Positions 34,411-44,095 of a stretch of 64,000 bases of DNA are shown piece by piece. The stretch lies in NCBI RefSeq assembly GCF_004217615.1, contig NZ_SHLD01000001.1:6572001-6636000 (forward strand). Reading direction: 5' to 3'. This stretch comes from Micromonospora kangleipakensis. Lineage in GTDB: Bacteria > Actinomycetota > Actinomycetes > Mycobacteriales > Micromonosporaceae. The notes below the pieces were generated by a model. The model did not search any database. It had not been told where the DNA came from and saw only the letters and a program-made list of their open reading frames with translations. Numbering within the stretch: position 1 is the first letter of the stretch; every line of letters begins with the position of its first letter. The position numbers and the translations under genes are program-made.

Positions 34411-37140
34411 TTACCCCCCTACCTCGTAGACCTTTAGCACCTCATCTCCGAAGTGGTTGATTACCTTGACAGCGATCTTGCCGGTCGTCGGCTTCAGGAA
34501 CGGCCGGCTCACGGTCGAGTACATAGACGCCCAGACATCCTCGTCGATCTCGGCGCGGAGGGCCTGCTGGAGCCGCTTGTACGGCTCGTCCGCTCCTGTG
34601 AAGTAGGCGTGGCGGACGAAGAACGACTCGCTGTTGTAGTTCGTGTCGATGAACCAGCATGCGATGTCGTCGGTGCTGTGCGACCGGACTGTGCCCGTGG
34701 TCGGGTCGAACACGTCGACACCGTGGATTTCCACCTGGAGGTGGTTGGGCTGGTCGGCTCGACGCATCTCCACGTCAGGTTCGCCGAACACCATGAACAG
34801 GTTTCCTGCCCCGGTGTTCTTCAGAAGCGCGTCTCCCATGACGAGGTCAGGGTTCATGCGGACAAGGGACACGGGAAGGCGGCCCATCTTCAGCTCAGCC
34901 TGAGTGGAAAATGTGCCCTCCTCGGCTGGCGTGAACTCCTTGGCTATCTCCGCGGCTCGCGCGTCGAACGCGAATCCGAGCACGAGGAGCATGTCAAACC
35001 CTGCGCCCCGCACCGCTTCGATGGCGGCTTCCTTAATCTGGTCCGGCCCGACCGTGCCGTACTGCGGTCCGAGCGACACGGCGACGCGACGGGTCAGCCC
35101 ATCCTCGGTCGTGTACTCGCCGGCGGCTTGCAGCCAGGATCCGGCGAATGCCTCCAGCCGGTCGAACACCAACCGCTCGGACTTGACCGTGTTCTGCACC
35201 CCGCCCTTGCGAAGGTTTTCGAGGATCGTCTGCTCGTAGCCTTCGCTCAGTTCCCCTTCAGCGGTCTGCTGGCTCACCGGACGGTCCTCGTCCGGATCGA
35301 TGACCCGATGCGGAGCCAGGGACTCCACCGTAAATGGCCCGGCGACTCGGACCCTGCGTGCGTCCTCGTATGGCTGAGCGTAGAGCAGCTCCTGGTCGGC
35401 GTGTTGCTCGATCAACCGGCGGACTTGGTCCCGCGTCATACCGTCCTTGATCGCCGGGTTTTGTGCGATGGACTTGAGGCTCACGTGAGGAATCCGCTTG
35501 TACACGAATCCCCGGCGCACGTCGTGCCCGCTGGTGGGTTCAACGTAGTACCCGGTGAGCTCCGACTCCTTTGCGGCCCCCTCAGTGCTATCCCGTAGCA
35601 GGTAATGCGGGAACCGGGCCGACATCAGCCGAGTGCGGGCGAGAGTCATTGCGACCCTGGAGGTATCGATAGCGATCCAGCGCCTCCCGTGCTGTTCCGC
35701 AACAAATGCAGTCGTGCCTGAACCGGAGGTGGGATCGAGAACAAGGTCTCCGGGGTCGGTCGTCATTAGGAGGCATCGCTCAACGACCTTGGGGCTCGTC
35801 TGAACCACATAGACCTTCTCGCCGGGCCTTCCAGCGATCACAGTGTCTGTCCAGAGATCTGAAATTGGGTATGCGGGGAAGTCGTCGAGGTATCGAACGT
35901 AGGCCACCGAGTTAGCGCGAGGATGGAGGCGCCCGGCGAGCCTCAACCGTTCCATGCCGTCCTCATTCGTAGACCATCGCCTGTTGCTTGCGGGGCGGTA
36001 TTCCTTGCCTTCTAGGCTGACGGCAAACCACGAGGCTGCCCCCTCGCCCTTCTCGCGACCGATGCTCGCACTCGTCAAATTATCGAAGCGGAATAGCCGG
36101 GCATCGGCGGGCAACGTCTCGGCGCCCGCTCGCTCAGCCGCTGTCAGCCCCCGTCGAGTTCCATCAGCAAGCTCGACCCAGTTGTACTCCCCTGCCCCCG
36201 AGCCTCCAAGAAACTTCTCTAGGTAGAGCTGCCGGTACTTGGTCTGCGACCGGTCCTTCCCGTACCAGAGCAAGTAATCAGAGACACCTCCGAGAAACTC
36301 CCCGGTCGCACCGCTTGTCTTCGCGAACGTAATCAGCGAGATGAAGTTTTCCCCACCGAACACCTCATCGAGGACTGATCGAACAAGATGAACGTTCTCG
36401 TCCCCGATTTGCACGAACACGCTGCCCGACTCGTTCAACAGATCATGTGCAACAACGAGCCTTTCGCGCACGTAGGCGAGGAAACTGTGGACACCGCGCT
36501 TCCATGTGTCACGGAAAGCACGGATCTGCTCGGGCTGACGGGTGAGGTCGGCTTGCTTTGAGTCTTGGACTTCACGCTTCCGCGTGGATACCTGCCAGTT
36601 GGAGTTGAACTTGATGCCGTACGGCGGATCCATGTAAATCATCTGGACCTTGCCGGCGAGTGCCTCTTTCTCCGCCAGGCTGGTCATGACGAGGAGGCTG
36701 TCGCCGAGAACCAGGCGGTTGGACCAGTTCGCGTTGTGCTGGTAGAAGTCAACGAGTTCGGTGAAGTTCAGGCCGTCGAAGTCGTCGAACAACGTGAGTT
36801 CGGGCTCGGCTGCGCCGCCTCCGGCGGTGTCCCGAAGATTCTCGATGAGGGCTTGCGGTTCGATCTTCTCCTGTATGTAGACCGGGACGGAGGCGACAGT
36901 GAGCGGTTCGGCGTCCTGGTCGTCCTTGCCGCGCCACACGAGCTGCGGGTCGGCGTCCGGATCGCGCGGGTAGAGCAGCGGGCGAGGGTACTCCACTGTC
37001 TTCGGGGACTTCTCGTCGTCGGCGACGAAGCTCTGGAGGTCAGCGGTGGGGATGTTGCTGCGCTTCGCGGCCAGATGATGAACGGACTGGACCGGGATGG
37101 GCGCGGCCGACTTTCCGGGAGTGCGCTTGCGGGGCGGCAT
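34411..37140 (-). CDS. Type III-like DNA methyltransferase (Mod)
   Basis: 909 aa. An adenine/N4-cytosine methyltransferase of the beta class order: catalytic DPPY near residues 171-174 (YMDPPYGIKFNSNW) precedes the SAM-binding motif DPTSGSGTTA near 469-478. The HDLLNESGSVFVQIGDENVHLVRSVLDEVFG block is typical of Type III Mod proteins. The C-terminal 370 residues are probably the specificity and Res-contact part. It starts 7 bp after the res stop, so the pair is one operon with res first, the reverse of the usual mod-res order. Confidence 0.9.
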   Translation of the reverse strand: MPPRKRTPGKSAAPIPVQSVHHLAAKRSNIPTADLQSFVADDEKSPKTVEYPRPLLYPRDPDADPQLVWRGKDDQDAEPLTVASVPVYIQEKIEPQALIENLRDTAGGGAAEPELTLFDDFDGLNFTELVDFYQHNANWSNRLVLGDSLLVMTSLAEKEALAGKVQMIYMDPPYGIKFNSNWQVSTRKREVQDSKQADLTRQPEQIRAFRDTWKRGVHSFLAYVRERLVVAHDLLNESGSVFVQIGDENVHLVRSVLDEVFGGENFISLITFAKTSGATGEFLGGVSDYLLWYGKDRSQTKYRQLYLEKFLGGSGAGEYNWVELADGTRRGLTAAERAGAETLPADARLFRFDNLTSASIGREKGEGAASWFAVSLEGKEYRPASNRRWSTNEDGMERLRLAGRLHPRANSVAYVRYLDDFPAYPISDLWTDTVIAGRPGEKVYVVQTSPKVVERCLLMTTDPGDLVLDPTSGSGTTAFVAEQHGRRWIAIDTSRVAMTLARTRLMSARFPHYLLRDSTEGAAKESELTGYYVEPTSGHDVRRGFVYKRIPHVSLKSIAQNPAIKDGMTRDQVRRLIEQHADQELLYAQPYEDARRVRVAGPFTVESLAPHRVIDPDEDRPVSQQTAEGELSEGYEQTILENLRKGGVQNTVKSERLVFDRLEAFAGSWLQAAGEYTTEDGLTRRVAVSLGPQYGTVGPDQIKEAAIEAVRGAGFDMLLVLGFAFDARAAEIAKEFTPAEEGTFSTQAELKMGRLPVSLVRMNPDLVMGDALLKNTGAGNLFMVFGEPDVEMRRADQPNHLQVEIHGVDVFDPTTGTVRSHSTDDIACWFIDTNYNSESFFVRHAYFTGADEPYKRLQQALRAEIDEDVWASMYSTVSRPFLKPTTGKIAVKVINHFGDEVLKVYEVGG

Positions 37141-37147
37141 CGCTGTC

Positions 37148-40100
37148 CTATCTCTTCCCGTTGGGAGTCTGGCCGAGCAGGCCTTCGACGGTCTCTCGAA
37201 GCATGGTCCGGGCGTTGGACGGGTCAGTGATCTCCAGGAATGACCATGTCCCGTACCGGCCGTCGTTGTTCACTGCCGGCACCCACAGGTTCCGGGCGGC
37301 TGCGGTCTTGGCGGCCTTGTCGGCTCTCCTCTCACCGGACACCTCGACGATGACGGTCTGCGGCGGGGCTCCGTCGGGAGCGGCGAGACGGAGGAGGAAA
37401 TCGGGTTCGTAGTCGTGCTGTTCGCCTTCGTAGGCGTAGTGGATGCGGAAGCTGAGGTGGTCGTTCTTCACGCAGGCAGCGACGCCCTTGGTGGCCTCGA
37501 TCTCGTACGCGACCTTCTGCTCCCATCCGGAGTGGAGGGCGACGTGGCTGACATGGCAGCGGTCGGGGCTGGTCTCGTAGCAGGCACGGGTCGTGTCGAA
37601 CTCGACCACGTCAGTAGACCCGACTGGGTCGAACGAGCGATACATCGGCAAGAGATGTGGGGAGGGCCCATCACCGGTGGTGCCTCGAACAACGGCACGG
37701 TAGATGCGTTCGACGGCTTCGGCCTTCCGCTGTCCGAGCAGCACCATCGCCGGGAACGCGTCGTCCTTGCATACCAACTGTGCGTCGAGCCAGTCCCGGC
37801 AGATACGAAGCAACTGGGGATACAGCCAGGGCTTGGCGTTGCCGGCCGGGTCGCGGAACCGGATAAGCGCGCCTTCGGCAAGAAGGTAGGCGACCGTCTG
37901 AGAGCGCACCTTGCGCAAGTCGTCCAGCGTGTGAATCTCGATCTCACCGGCGACCCCGGCGATCTCGGTTTCGGTCGGGGCGTCAGCGTTGGACAAGACC
38001 AGCACCGTGTCGTTGTCGAACCGGGCGTCGAGCCGCCGGTCGGGCAGGTCGTAGCGGTAGCCGACCACTCGCGGGTACTCGATACGGAGGTGCGCTCGCT
38101 CAGGCAGCGCCCGGACGTGCATGACTGGCCGGACAGGCTTGGGGTCCTTCGTGGTGCCTGCGGCGGGAATGAAGCTGAATGGGACCCCATACACCTCGGC
38201 GTACTCGGCCTCGAAACGGCCAGTCTCAGGATCGAGGGCATACGAGCGACGGCGAAGGCCACGGCCTACGACCTGCTCGCACAGCAACTGAGTGCCGAAC
38301 GCGCGCACGCCCAGAATGTGGGTCACGGTGTTCACGTCCCAGCCCTCGGTGAGCATCGACACCGATACGACGCACCGGACATGCTCGCCGAGCTTGCCCG
38401 GCTTGCCGACGGTGTTCATCACCTCTCGGAGCAGGTCTTCCTCCGTGAGGGCCTCCGCGGACCGGCCCGGGAACCGCTGCCGGTATTCGGCTTTGAACTC
38501 CTCGATCTCGCGCTGGGCGACCGCCTTGAAATCGGCGCTCATCGCCTCCCCGGACTCCAACTGCTCGGAGTCCACCAGGATCGTGCGTGGGCGGTCCAGC
38601 CAGCTCCCGCGTTCGTCATCGTTGCGGAACAGCGCCAGGTTGCCCGTCTGAACGACTGTCGTGTCGTCGGAGAACGTCTTGTCCCATCCGGCGATCCAGT
38701 CGTAGACCATTTTGGACACCGTCGTGTTGCTACACACGACGATGAACACCGGGGGCGTCGACCCGGTGCCGGCCGAGGTGTCCTCCCAACGGCGGTACGA
38801 CTTCTCGTAGTTCCCGTACAAGGAGTGCAGCGCCGCTTGCAACTCGTCGGGCAGGGCCGGCTCGGCGCCTACGTCCGCGTTCTTGCGCCCCTTGCGAGGT
38901 AGGTGTTCCCTGATCCGTGGCCACAGGCTACGAAACGCCGGCATGTCCGAGTCGGCTTGGTTGTCCGCGACCGGTAGCCGCGGGATCTTCACGATCCCCG
39001 CCTCGATCGCGTCGACGAGCGAGAAGTCAGAGACGACCCAGGGGAACAGAGTACCTTCGCCGTAGCCGGACCCCTTGAGGAAGAACGGGGTCGCGGATAG
39101 GTCGTACACCTGCCGGATGCCGTACTTCGCCTGGATCGCTTTGAGGCCGCTGATCCACAGGTGGGCCTCGCGGGACCGGTCGGCGGCCTCGCGCTTCTCC
39201 TCCCCAGTTAGTTTCTCCTCCTCCTGGGGCACAGGAGGCCCCTGCCAGCAGTGGTGCGCCTCATCGTTGAGGACAAGAATTCCGCCGCCCCTGCGCCCAG
39301 ACGACAGGCCAAGCTCGCGGCACACCCGGCGAGCCATCTGGTCTGGCGACTCGGTGAACGGCGTCTCGGGCTCCCCAGCGGTGAGGATCTGCTTCGTGAG
39401 TCGGCCGGCGGCAGGACCGGTTTCCCGTAGGCCGAAGGCCCAGAAGGTGACGACGGCCACCCTCGCCCCCTCCAGCGCGGACCGCAGATCGGCCGGCACC
39501 AGGTCCAGCACTTCGTAGGAGTTGTCAGGGTCGGTGGGCAGCAGCACTCGCAGGCGGTCGCGGATCGTGATCCCGGGCGCAACCACGAGGAACCGATCGG
39601 AGAAGCGGCGATCCATCGAGTTCGCAGCCTTGTTCAGTGCGTGCCAGGCGATCAGCATGGCCATGACAGCGGTCTTGCCCGAGCCGGTTGCCATCTTGTG
39701 TGCGACCCGGGGAAGGCCCCCGCTGTACGTCATGTTCTGATCCGCGAGCGCGTTCCCGACCCACGGATCAGTCTTCGCGGCAACCTCCGTCGTCCAGATC
39801 GCCGTCTCGACCGCTTCGCGCTGACCGAAGAACAACCGCCGGGCACGTTCAGGCGAACTCCAGTGCGCTAGGAGGGCCTTCGTCGTGTTCGTTACCCCGG
39901 GGTAGCCGGCATCACGCCACCGGTCGACCTTCGGCCGGATCTGATTCACCTGGTCATTCGGCCGCAGACGGTCGCTGGTCCACTCCATCGGCAAGGAAAG
40001 CTGCCCGCCGCGCCGCCTCGACGCGGGAACCGGGACGAAATAGGCGCTCGGCCTCCGGCCCTCCATCACCGTGTCCGTGATGCCGTCGTCGTCAAACTTC

Positions 40101-40165
40101 CAGTGCCGCGACGGGCGGTCGAACGGACTGTTCAGGATCGGATTTTCGATCACTCGATCCGCCAT
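37148..40165 (-). CDS. Type III-like restriction enzyme subunit (Res), DEAD/DEAH helicase
   Basis: 1005 aa from ATG 40165, with GGGGAGGTGG upstream (a GTG at 40174 also opens the frame). Helicase motifs: MATGSGKT (Walker A, near 158-165), LNDEAHH (motif II), LSATP (motif III) and EQVVGRGLRRR (motif VI). The C-terminal nuclease-like domain has YEPDFLLRL and VIVEVSGER, where the ExK of PD-(D/E)xK is expected; the Lys is replaced by Ser here. It would translocate or loop DNA and, with Mod, cut unmethylated DNA. Confidence 0.9.
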   Translation of the reverse strand: MADRVIENPILNSPFDRPSRHWKFDDDGITDTVMEGRRPSAYFVPVPASRRRGGQLSLPMEWTSDRLRPNDQVNQIRPKVDRWRDAGYPGVTNTTKALLAHWSSPERARRLFFGQREAVETAIWTTEVAAKTDPWVGNALADQNMTYSGGLPRVAHKMATGSGKTAVMAMLIAWHALNKAANSMDRRFSDRFLVVAPGITIRDRLRVLLPTDPDNSYEVLDLVPADLRSALEGARVAVVTFWAFGLRETGPAAGRLTKQILTAGEPETPFTESPDQMARRVCRELGLSSGRRGGGILVLNDEAHHCWQGPPVPQEEEKLTGEEKREAADRSREAHLWISGLKAIQAKYGIRQVYDLSATPFFLKGSGYGEGTLFPWVVSDFSLVDAIEAGIVKIPRLPVADNQADSDMPAFRSLWPRIREHLPRKGRKNADVGAEPALPDELQAALHSLYGNYEKSYRRWEDTSAGTGSTPPVFIVVCSNTTVSKMVYDWIAGWDKTFSDDTTVVQTGNLALFRNDDERGSWLDRPRTILVDSEQLESGEAMSADFKAVAQREIEEFKAEYRQRFPGRSAEALTEEDLLREVMNTVGKPGKLGEHVRCVVSVSMLTEGWDVNTVTHILGVRAFGTQLLCEQVVGRGLRRRSYALDPETGRFEAEYAEVYGVPFSFIPAAGTTKDPKPVRPVMHVRALPERAHLRIEYPRVVGYRYDLPDRRLDARFDNDTVLVLSNADAPTETEIAGVAGEIEIHTLDDLRKVRSQTVAYLLAEGALIRFRDPAGNAKPWLYPQLLRICRDWLDAQLVCKDDAFPAMVLLGQRKAEAVERIYRAVVRGTTGDGPSPHLLPMYRSFDPVGSTDVVEFDTTRACYETSPDRCHVSHVALHSGWEQKVAYEIEATKGVAACVKNDHLSFRIHYAYEGEQHDYEPDFLLRLAAPDGAPPQTVIVEVSGERRADKAAKTAAARNLWVPAVNNDGRYGTWSFLEITDPSNARTMLRETVEGLLGQTPNGKR

Positions 40166-40283
40166 GCGTTCCACCTCCCCGGGCCGAGCCGATCATGTCT
40201 GAGGCCGCCAGACTAGTGCCTCGGCTCAAGGCTGTTGGGGCACGAATCGGCCTGCCCGCGTATAGATTCGATAGCTCAGGGTG

Positions 40284-41792
40284 TCAGCTAGTGCGCCACC
40301 GGAAGATCACGCTAGTCGGGTCCATCACCTCGCCCTTCTTCGGGCGTCCGGTCTTGGCAGGGCTCAGCAGGACGTCGGCCACGGCTGCGAGCACGGCGCG
40401 ACGCCACCGGATGTCATCAGAGGTGAGCCAACGCTGCCCCGCTCCCGGCCCGCGAAGGCCCGCGAGCACATCGGTGCGGCCAGCCTCGGCCAGCTCAGCC
40501 TCGATCGCCGCGAGCCTGTCGCTCGCGCGCCGGTTCGCTCGGGCGAACTGGTCCTTCGTCATCTCGCCGTCGGCAAGGCTGTCCGCGAGAACGTCAAGCC
40601 TCGCCCGCACCTCGCCGGCCTCCCTGCGCAGGACGTCAAGGTCGGCACGGCCAGAGGAGTCCGTGGGCGGCACGTCGGCACCGTCCTGGCGGTTCAGCCG
40701 CTCGGCAATCATGTCCTCTACAAGGCCGTCTACGGGGTCCGCGCGTCGGGTCATGAAGCACCGCTTGCACTTGTAGATTCGCCGACCTCGCTGGCCGTCC
40801 CGCCTCGGGTTGGTCCAGTTGACCGCCATAAACGGCACACCCGTTCGCTTGAGGTCCGCCTCCGTGCCCTGCTCGCCTTCGCAACGGAGGCAGCCGTAGA
40901 GGTTGCTGCCCAGCCAGCGGACCGACGAGAGGTTCCCGACGTTCGTCTTGCGCCCGGGGTCTCGCAGGATCGAGACGGATGCTCGCCACACATCCTCGGA
41001 GATCAGTGCCTCCCAGTTGCCGGCAACCAACGTCCGATCCTCGTAGTTGGGACGGGAACGGGCGGATCTGTTCGATCCCAACGGTGGCATCTCGGCGTAC
41101 GCCCGCAGTCCGGCGTACAGCGGGTTCAACAGCATCACGCGGACGTTGTTGTGCCGCCACTCGTTCCCGAGAGTGGATGTGAAGCCGGAGTCGTTGAGCA
41201 TCTTCGTAACCGAGTAGAGAGAACTACCCGACGTCAACATGGCGAAGGCATCCCGCAGCGCCGAAGCTTCCTTCTCATGCGGCACGAGCATGCCACCTGC
41301 ACGCTCATACCCGAACGGCCGTGGGCCGGTCATCCACGGCTTGCCCTTCTCGGCTGCCTGTCGGTTGGCCCGTCGCTGGCGTTCCGACTTGTTCTCGACC
41401 TCAGCCCAGGCCATCTCGCCCAGCATGCCGGCAACCATCCGGCCATTCGGGGTCGTCATGTCGATACCCGTACCGCGGACCGGGTGAAGTGAGACGCCGT
41501 GGGCTCGGCATGCCTCGACCACGCGGAGCCTGTCCCCGGGCGTCCGGTACAGACGGTCAGCGTTCCACGTCACGATCACGTCAACCGTGCGCCGCTCGAT
41601 CGCCTGAATGAGTGCGTCGAAACCCTTCCTGCGGCGGCTGGTCACGGCGGAGGTGTCGTTGTCAGTGAAGGTCTCGACAACTGTCCAGCCCTTGGCCTCG
41701 GCGAGCGCCTGGCAGTCTTCCGCCTGGCGCTCGACCCCCTCACCCTCGCCGGTCCTGTCCTTGGAGATTCGCAGGTAGATTGCCGCTCGCAT
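40284..41792 (-). CDS. large serine recombinase (site-specific integrase)
   Basis: 502 aa from ATG 41792. The N-terminal resolvase domain has AAIYLRIS with the nucleophile Ser10, then ERQAEDCQALAEAKGW and the long NADRLYRTPGDRLRVVEACRAHGVSLHPV region. The Recombinase domain follows (GPRPFGYERAGGML, LNDSGFTSTLGNEWRHNNVRVMLLNPLYAGL). A zinc ribbon (CLRCEG and YKCKRCF) and a C-terminal coiled coil (ADLDVLRREAGEVRARLDVLADSL) complete the phiC31-like architecture. The start is 55 bp from the right att core, the normal int-attP arrangement. Frame extensions into comEC are not real. Confidence 0.95.
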   Translation of the reverse strand: MRAAIYLRISKDRTGEGEGVERQAEDCQALAEAKGWTVVETFTDNDTSAVTSRRRKGFDALIQAIERRTVDVIVTWNADRLYRTPGDRLRVVEACRAHGVSLHPVRGTGIDMTTPNGRMVAGMLGEMAWAEVENKSERQRRANRQAAEKGKPWMTGPRPFGYERAGGMLVPHEKEASALRDAFAMLTSGSSLYSVTKMLNDSGFTSTLGNEWRHNNVRVMLLNPLYAGLRAYAEMPPLGSNRSARSRPNYEDRTLVAGNWEALISEDVWRASVSILRDPGRKTNVGNLSSVRWLGSNLYGCLRCEGEQGTEADLKRTGVPFMAVNWTNPRRDGQRGRRIYKCKRCFMTRRADPVDGLVEDMIAERLNRQDGADVPPTDSSGRADLDVLRREAGEVRARLDVLADSLADGEMTKDQFARANRRASDRLAAIEAELAEAGRTDVLAGLRGPGAGQRWLTSDDIRWRRAVLAAVADVLLSPAKTGRPKKGEVMDPTSVIFRWRTS

Positions 41793-41847
41793 GCCCCGTC
41801 CGCTCCCGGTTGCCGATGAGTGGAAAAGGACGGTAGCATGCGACACC

Positions 41848-41854
41848 ACGCCGA
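41848..41854. other. attR core of the serine-integrase element
   Basis: ACGCCGA, with element DNA to the left (CATGCGACACC) and comEC to the right (GCCGTGGTGGG). Joined with the left end it gives an attP with CATGCG/CGCATG arms around the core. Confidence 0.78.
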
Positions 41855-44095
41855 GCCGTGGTGGGCGACCTTCAGCACGTCGGCCCGGAACGCGCCGGAC
41901 GGCAGCGCCTCCCGCAACGCCCGCTGCTCCTCGGTCTCGGCGTCGCCGAGCAGCAGGATCCGCACCCCGGCCACGGTGGCGGCCAGCACCAGCGAGTTGT
42001 TGTTCGGGTCCGACCGGCTGCCCCGCACCGGGTACGGCGGACCGAGCAGGACCAGCTCCACTCCCCCGGCCCGCCAGCGCCAGCCCACCGGCGCGGTACG
42101 CAGGCCCGCCGCACCGCCCAGCGCGGCGCCGCGTACCTGGTACGCCCCGAAGGCCGGCTCCGGCCACTGTGGGGTCAGCACACCCGCCACCCGCCGGCCC
42201 CGGAACACCCCGGCGACCCCGCCGACGTGGTCGGCGTGGAAGTGGCTGACCACCAGCAGCGGCACCTCGCGCACGCCGAGCCGGCGCAGGCAGCCGTCCA
42301 CCCCGGCCGGGTCGGGGCCGGCGTCGACGACCACCGCCCGACCGGCGGCGACCGGGAGCACCAGCGCGTCCCCCTGCCCCACCGCACAGGCGACCACCAC
42401 CCAGCCGGGCGGCGGCCAGCCGCCGGCCAGCAGCCGGACCGGCAGCGTGCCGAGCACCACCGCGACGGCGCAGACCGCGACGAGCCGTCGGACCAGCGGT
42501 CGCCGGGTGGCGAGCAGCAGCGCCACGGTGAGCCCGGCCAGCAGCAGGGCCCCGGTCACCCCGCCGGGCCAGGGCAGCGTCCCGGCCGGCAACCCCGCGC
42601 CGTGCCCGGCCACGGTCACCAGCCAGCGCGCCGGCCAGCTCGCCAGCCAGGCGGCGAACTCGGCGCCGGCCGGCCAGACCGGCGACACCACGGCGGCGGC
42701 GACGCCGAGCACGGTGGCCGGTGCGATGGCCGGCACCGCCAGCAGGTTGGCGGGCACGGCGACCAGGCTGACCGTCCCGGAGATGCCGGCGACCACCGGG
42801 CCGCAGGTGAGCTGGGCGGCCGCCGGCACCGCCAGGGCCTCGGCCAGCCCCACCGGTACGCCCCGCCGGCGCAGCGCGTCCCGCCAGCCGGGGGCGAGCA
42901 GCAGCAGCCCGGCGGTGGCGAGCACGGAGAGGGCGAAGCCGGCGTCGCCGGCCAGCTCCGGGTCGACCAGCACCAGCACGGTGACCGCGGCGCAGAGGGC
43001 GGGCAGCGCGGCCCGGGGTCGACCGGCGGCGAGCGCGGCCAGGCCGATCGCCCCCATGGTGGCGGCCCGGACCACGCTCGGCGACGGTCGGACCAGGATG
43101 ACGAAGCCGATCAGGGCCAGCGCGCACGCCACGGCGGCCGCCCGGGGCCCGGCCCGGGCCCAGCGGGCGAGCAGCAGCACAGCGCCGACGACGATGGCGA
43201 CGTTCGAGCCGGAGACCGCGTTCAGGTGGGTCATGCCGGTGGCCCGGAAGTCCGCCTCGACGGCGGGGCTCAGCCGGCTGGTATCGCCGACGACCAGCCC
43301 GGGCAGCAGTCCGCCCGGCTCGTCCGGGAGGGGCTCGCAGGCGCGTTGCAGCCCGGCGCGGAGCGTGCCGGCCGCACGCTGGAGCCACGGCGGCGGACCG
43401 TGCGGCGTGGGCGGGCCGGTCACGGTGAGGACGGCGGCGGTCAGGTCACCGCCGCGCGGCGCGGTCAGCCTTCCCTGCGCGCCCACCCGCTGCCCGGGGA
43501 GCAGCCCTCGCCAGGCCGGGTCGGTGGCCAGCACCAGGGCGCGGACGGGTCCGGCCACCCGCCCGCCGTCCCGAGCGGTGAGGCGTTCCAGGTCGGCCCG
43601 GACCAGGAGGGTCGCCGGCCGGCCGGCGGCGCCCCGGACGGGCCGCGGGTCGTCCCGAACGACCAGCTCCACGGTGGCCATGGCCCGCTCGTGGACCAGC
43701 GCCCGGACCGGGGCCGCGTCGCGGACCGCCAGGCGGGCGGCGGTCGCGCTCGCCCCGCAGAGCACCCCGATCAGCACGGCGACGACGGCCCAGCCGTGCC
43801 GGCGGACCGGGGCGGCCGGACGCCCGAGCACACCGAGCAGGTGGACGGCGACGAGGGCGGCGAGGCCGGCGGCGACCGCGGCCAGCGCGGCCGTCGCCGC
43901 CGCGGTGAGGTGCAGTCCGGCCAGCGCGGCGAGCCAGGCGGCCACCGCCAGCCCGGCCAACCGCAGGTCCGGGACCGTCTCCCCCGTCGCGGCCCCGACC
44001 GGCGGCTCCGGGGCGGCGTCGACCAACCGCTCCGGGCCGTCACCGGCGGGCAGGCCGCCCAGGCGGGGAGCGGCGGCGTTCCGGCGGGTGGTCAC
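41848..44095 (-). pseudogene. comEC: comEC 5' part, interrupted by element B
   Basis: About 749 codons from GTG 44095, overlapping the comEA stop (GTGA). N-terminal helices and DUF4131 region, then the Competence membrane domain with GMTHLNAVSGSNVAIVVGAVLLL, and a C-terminal metallo-beta-lactamase-like domain with the metal motif HFHADHVGG and LLLGDAE. The coding match ends at VLKVAHHGSA. The frame then runs on about 68 codons through element DNA to 41642 (CRMLPSFSTHRQ...), an artefact of insertion. The missing end is fragment 2 at 22893-23123. ComEC is the channel for DNA uptake, so the function is probably impaired. Confidence 0.9.

Larger units (their letters stand above)
23117..41854. mobile_element. 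18.7-kb serine-recombinase integrative element in comEC (element B)
   Basis: Bounded by ACGCCGA cores that split comEC. It carries a large serine recombinase 55 bp from the right core. The left arm reads rightward: HTH_36 protein, DUF2637 protein and small genes. The middle holds a pentapeptide-repeat protein and a leftward cluster of unknown genes. The right arm holds a nuclease and a Res/Mod pair. No FtsK/TraB translocase, phage capsid or tail gene was seen, so it is more like a mobilisable or decayed actinomycete element than a prophage or a full conjugative element. Confidence 0.82.

Noticed and set aside
33244..40165. DISARM or BREX defence system
   Set aside because: No drmA/drmB, brxC/pglZ or PLD-nuclease genes; only a Type III-like Res/Mod and a separate nuclease are present.
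23117..41854. Complete conjugative element or prophage
   Set aside because: No FtsK/TraB-type translocase, capsid, portal, terminase or tail genes were found, so it was called an integrative element only.
40284..43388. Integrase fused to a 530-residue N-terminal extension
   Set aside because: The extension is out-of-frame comEC sequence; the recombinase begins at MRAAIYLRIS at 41792, next to the att core.
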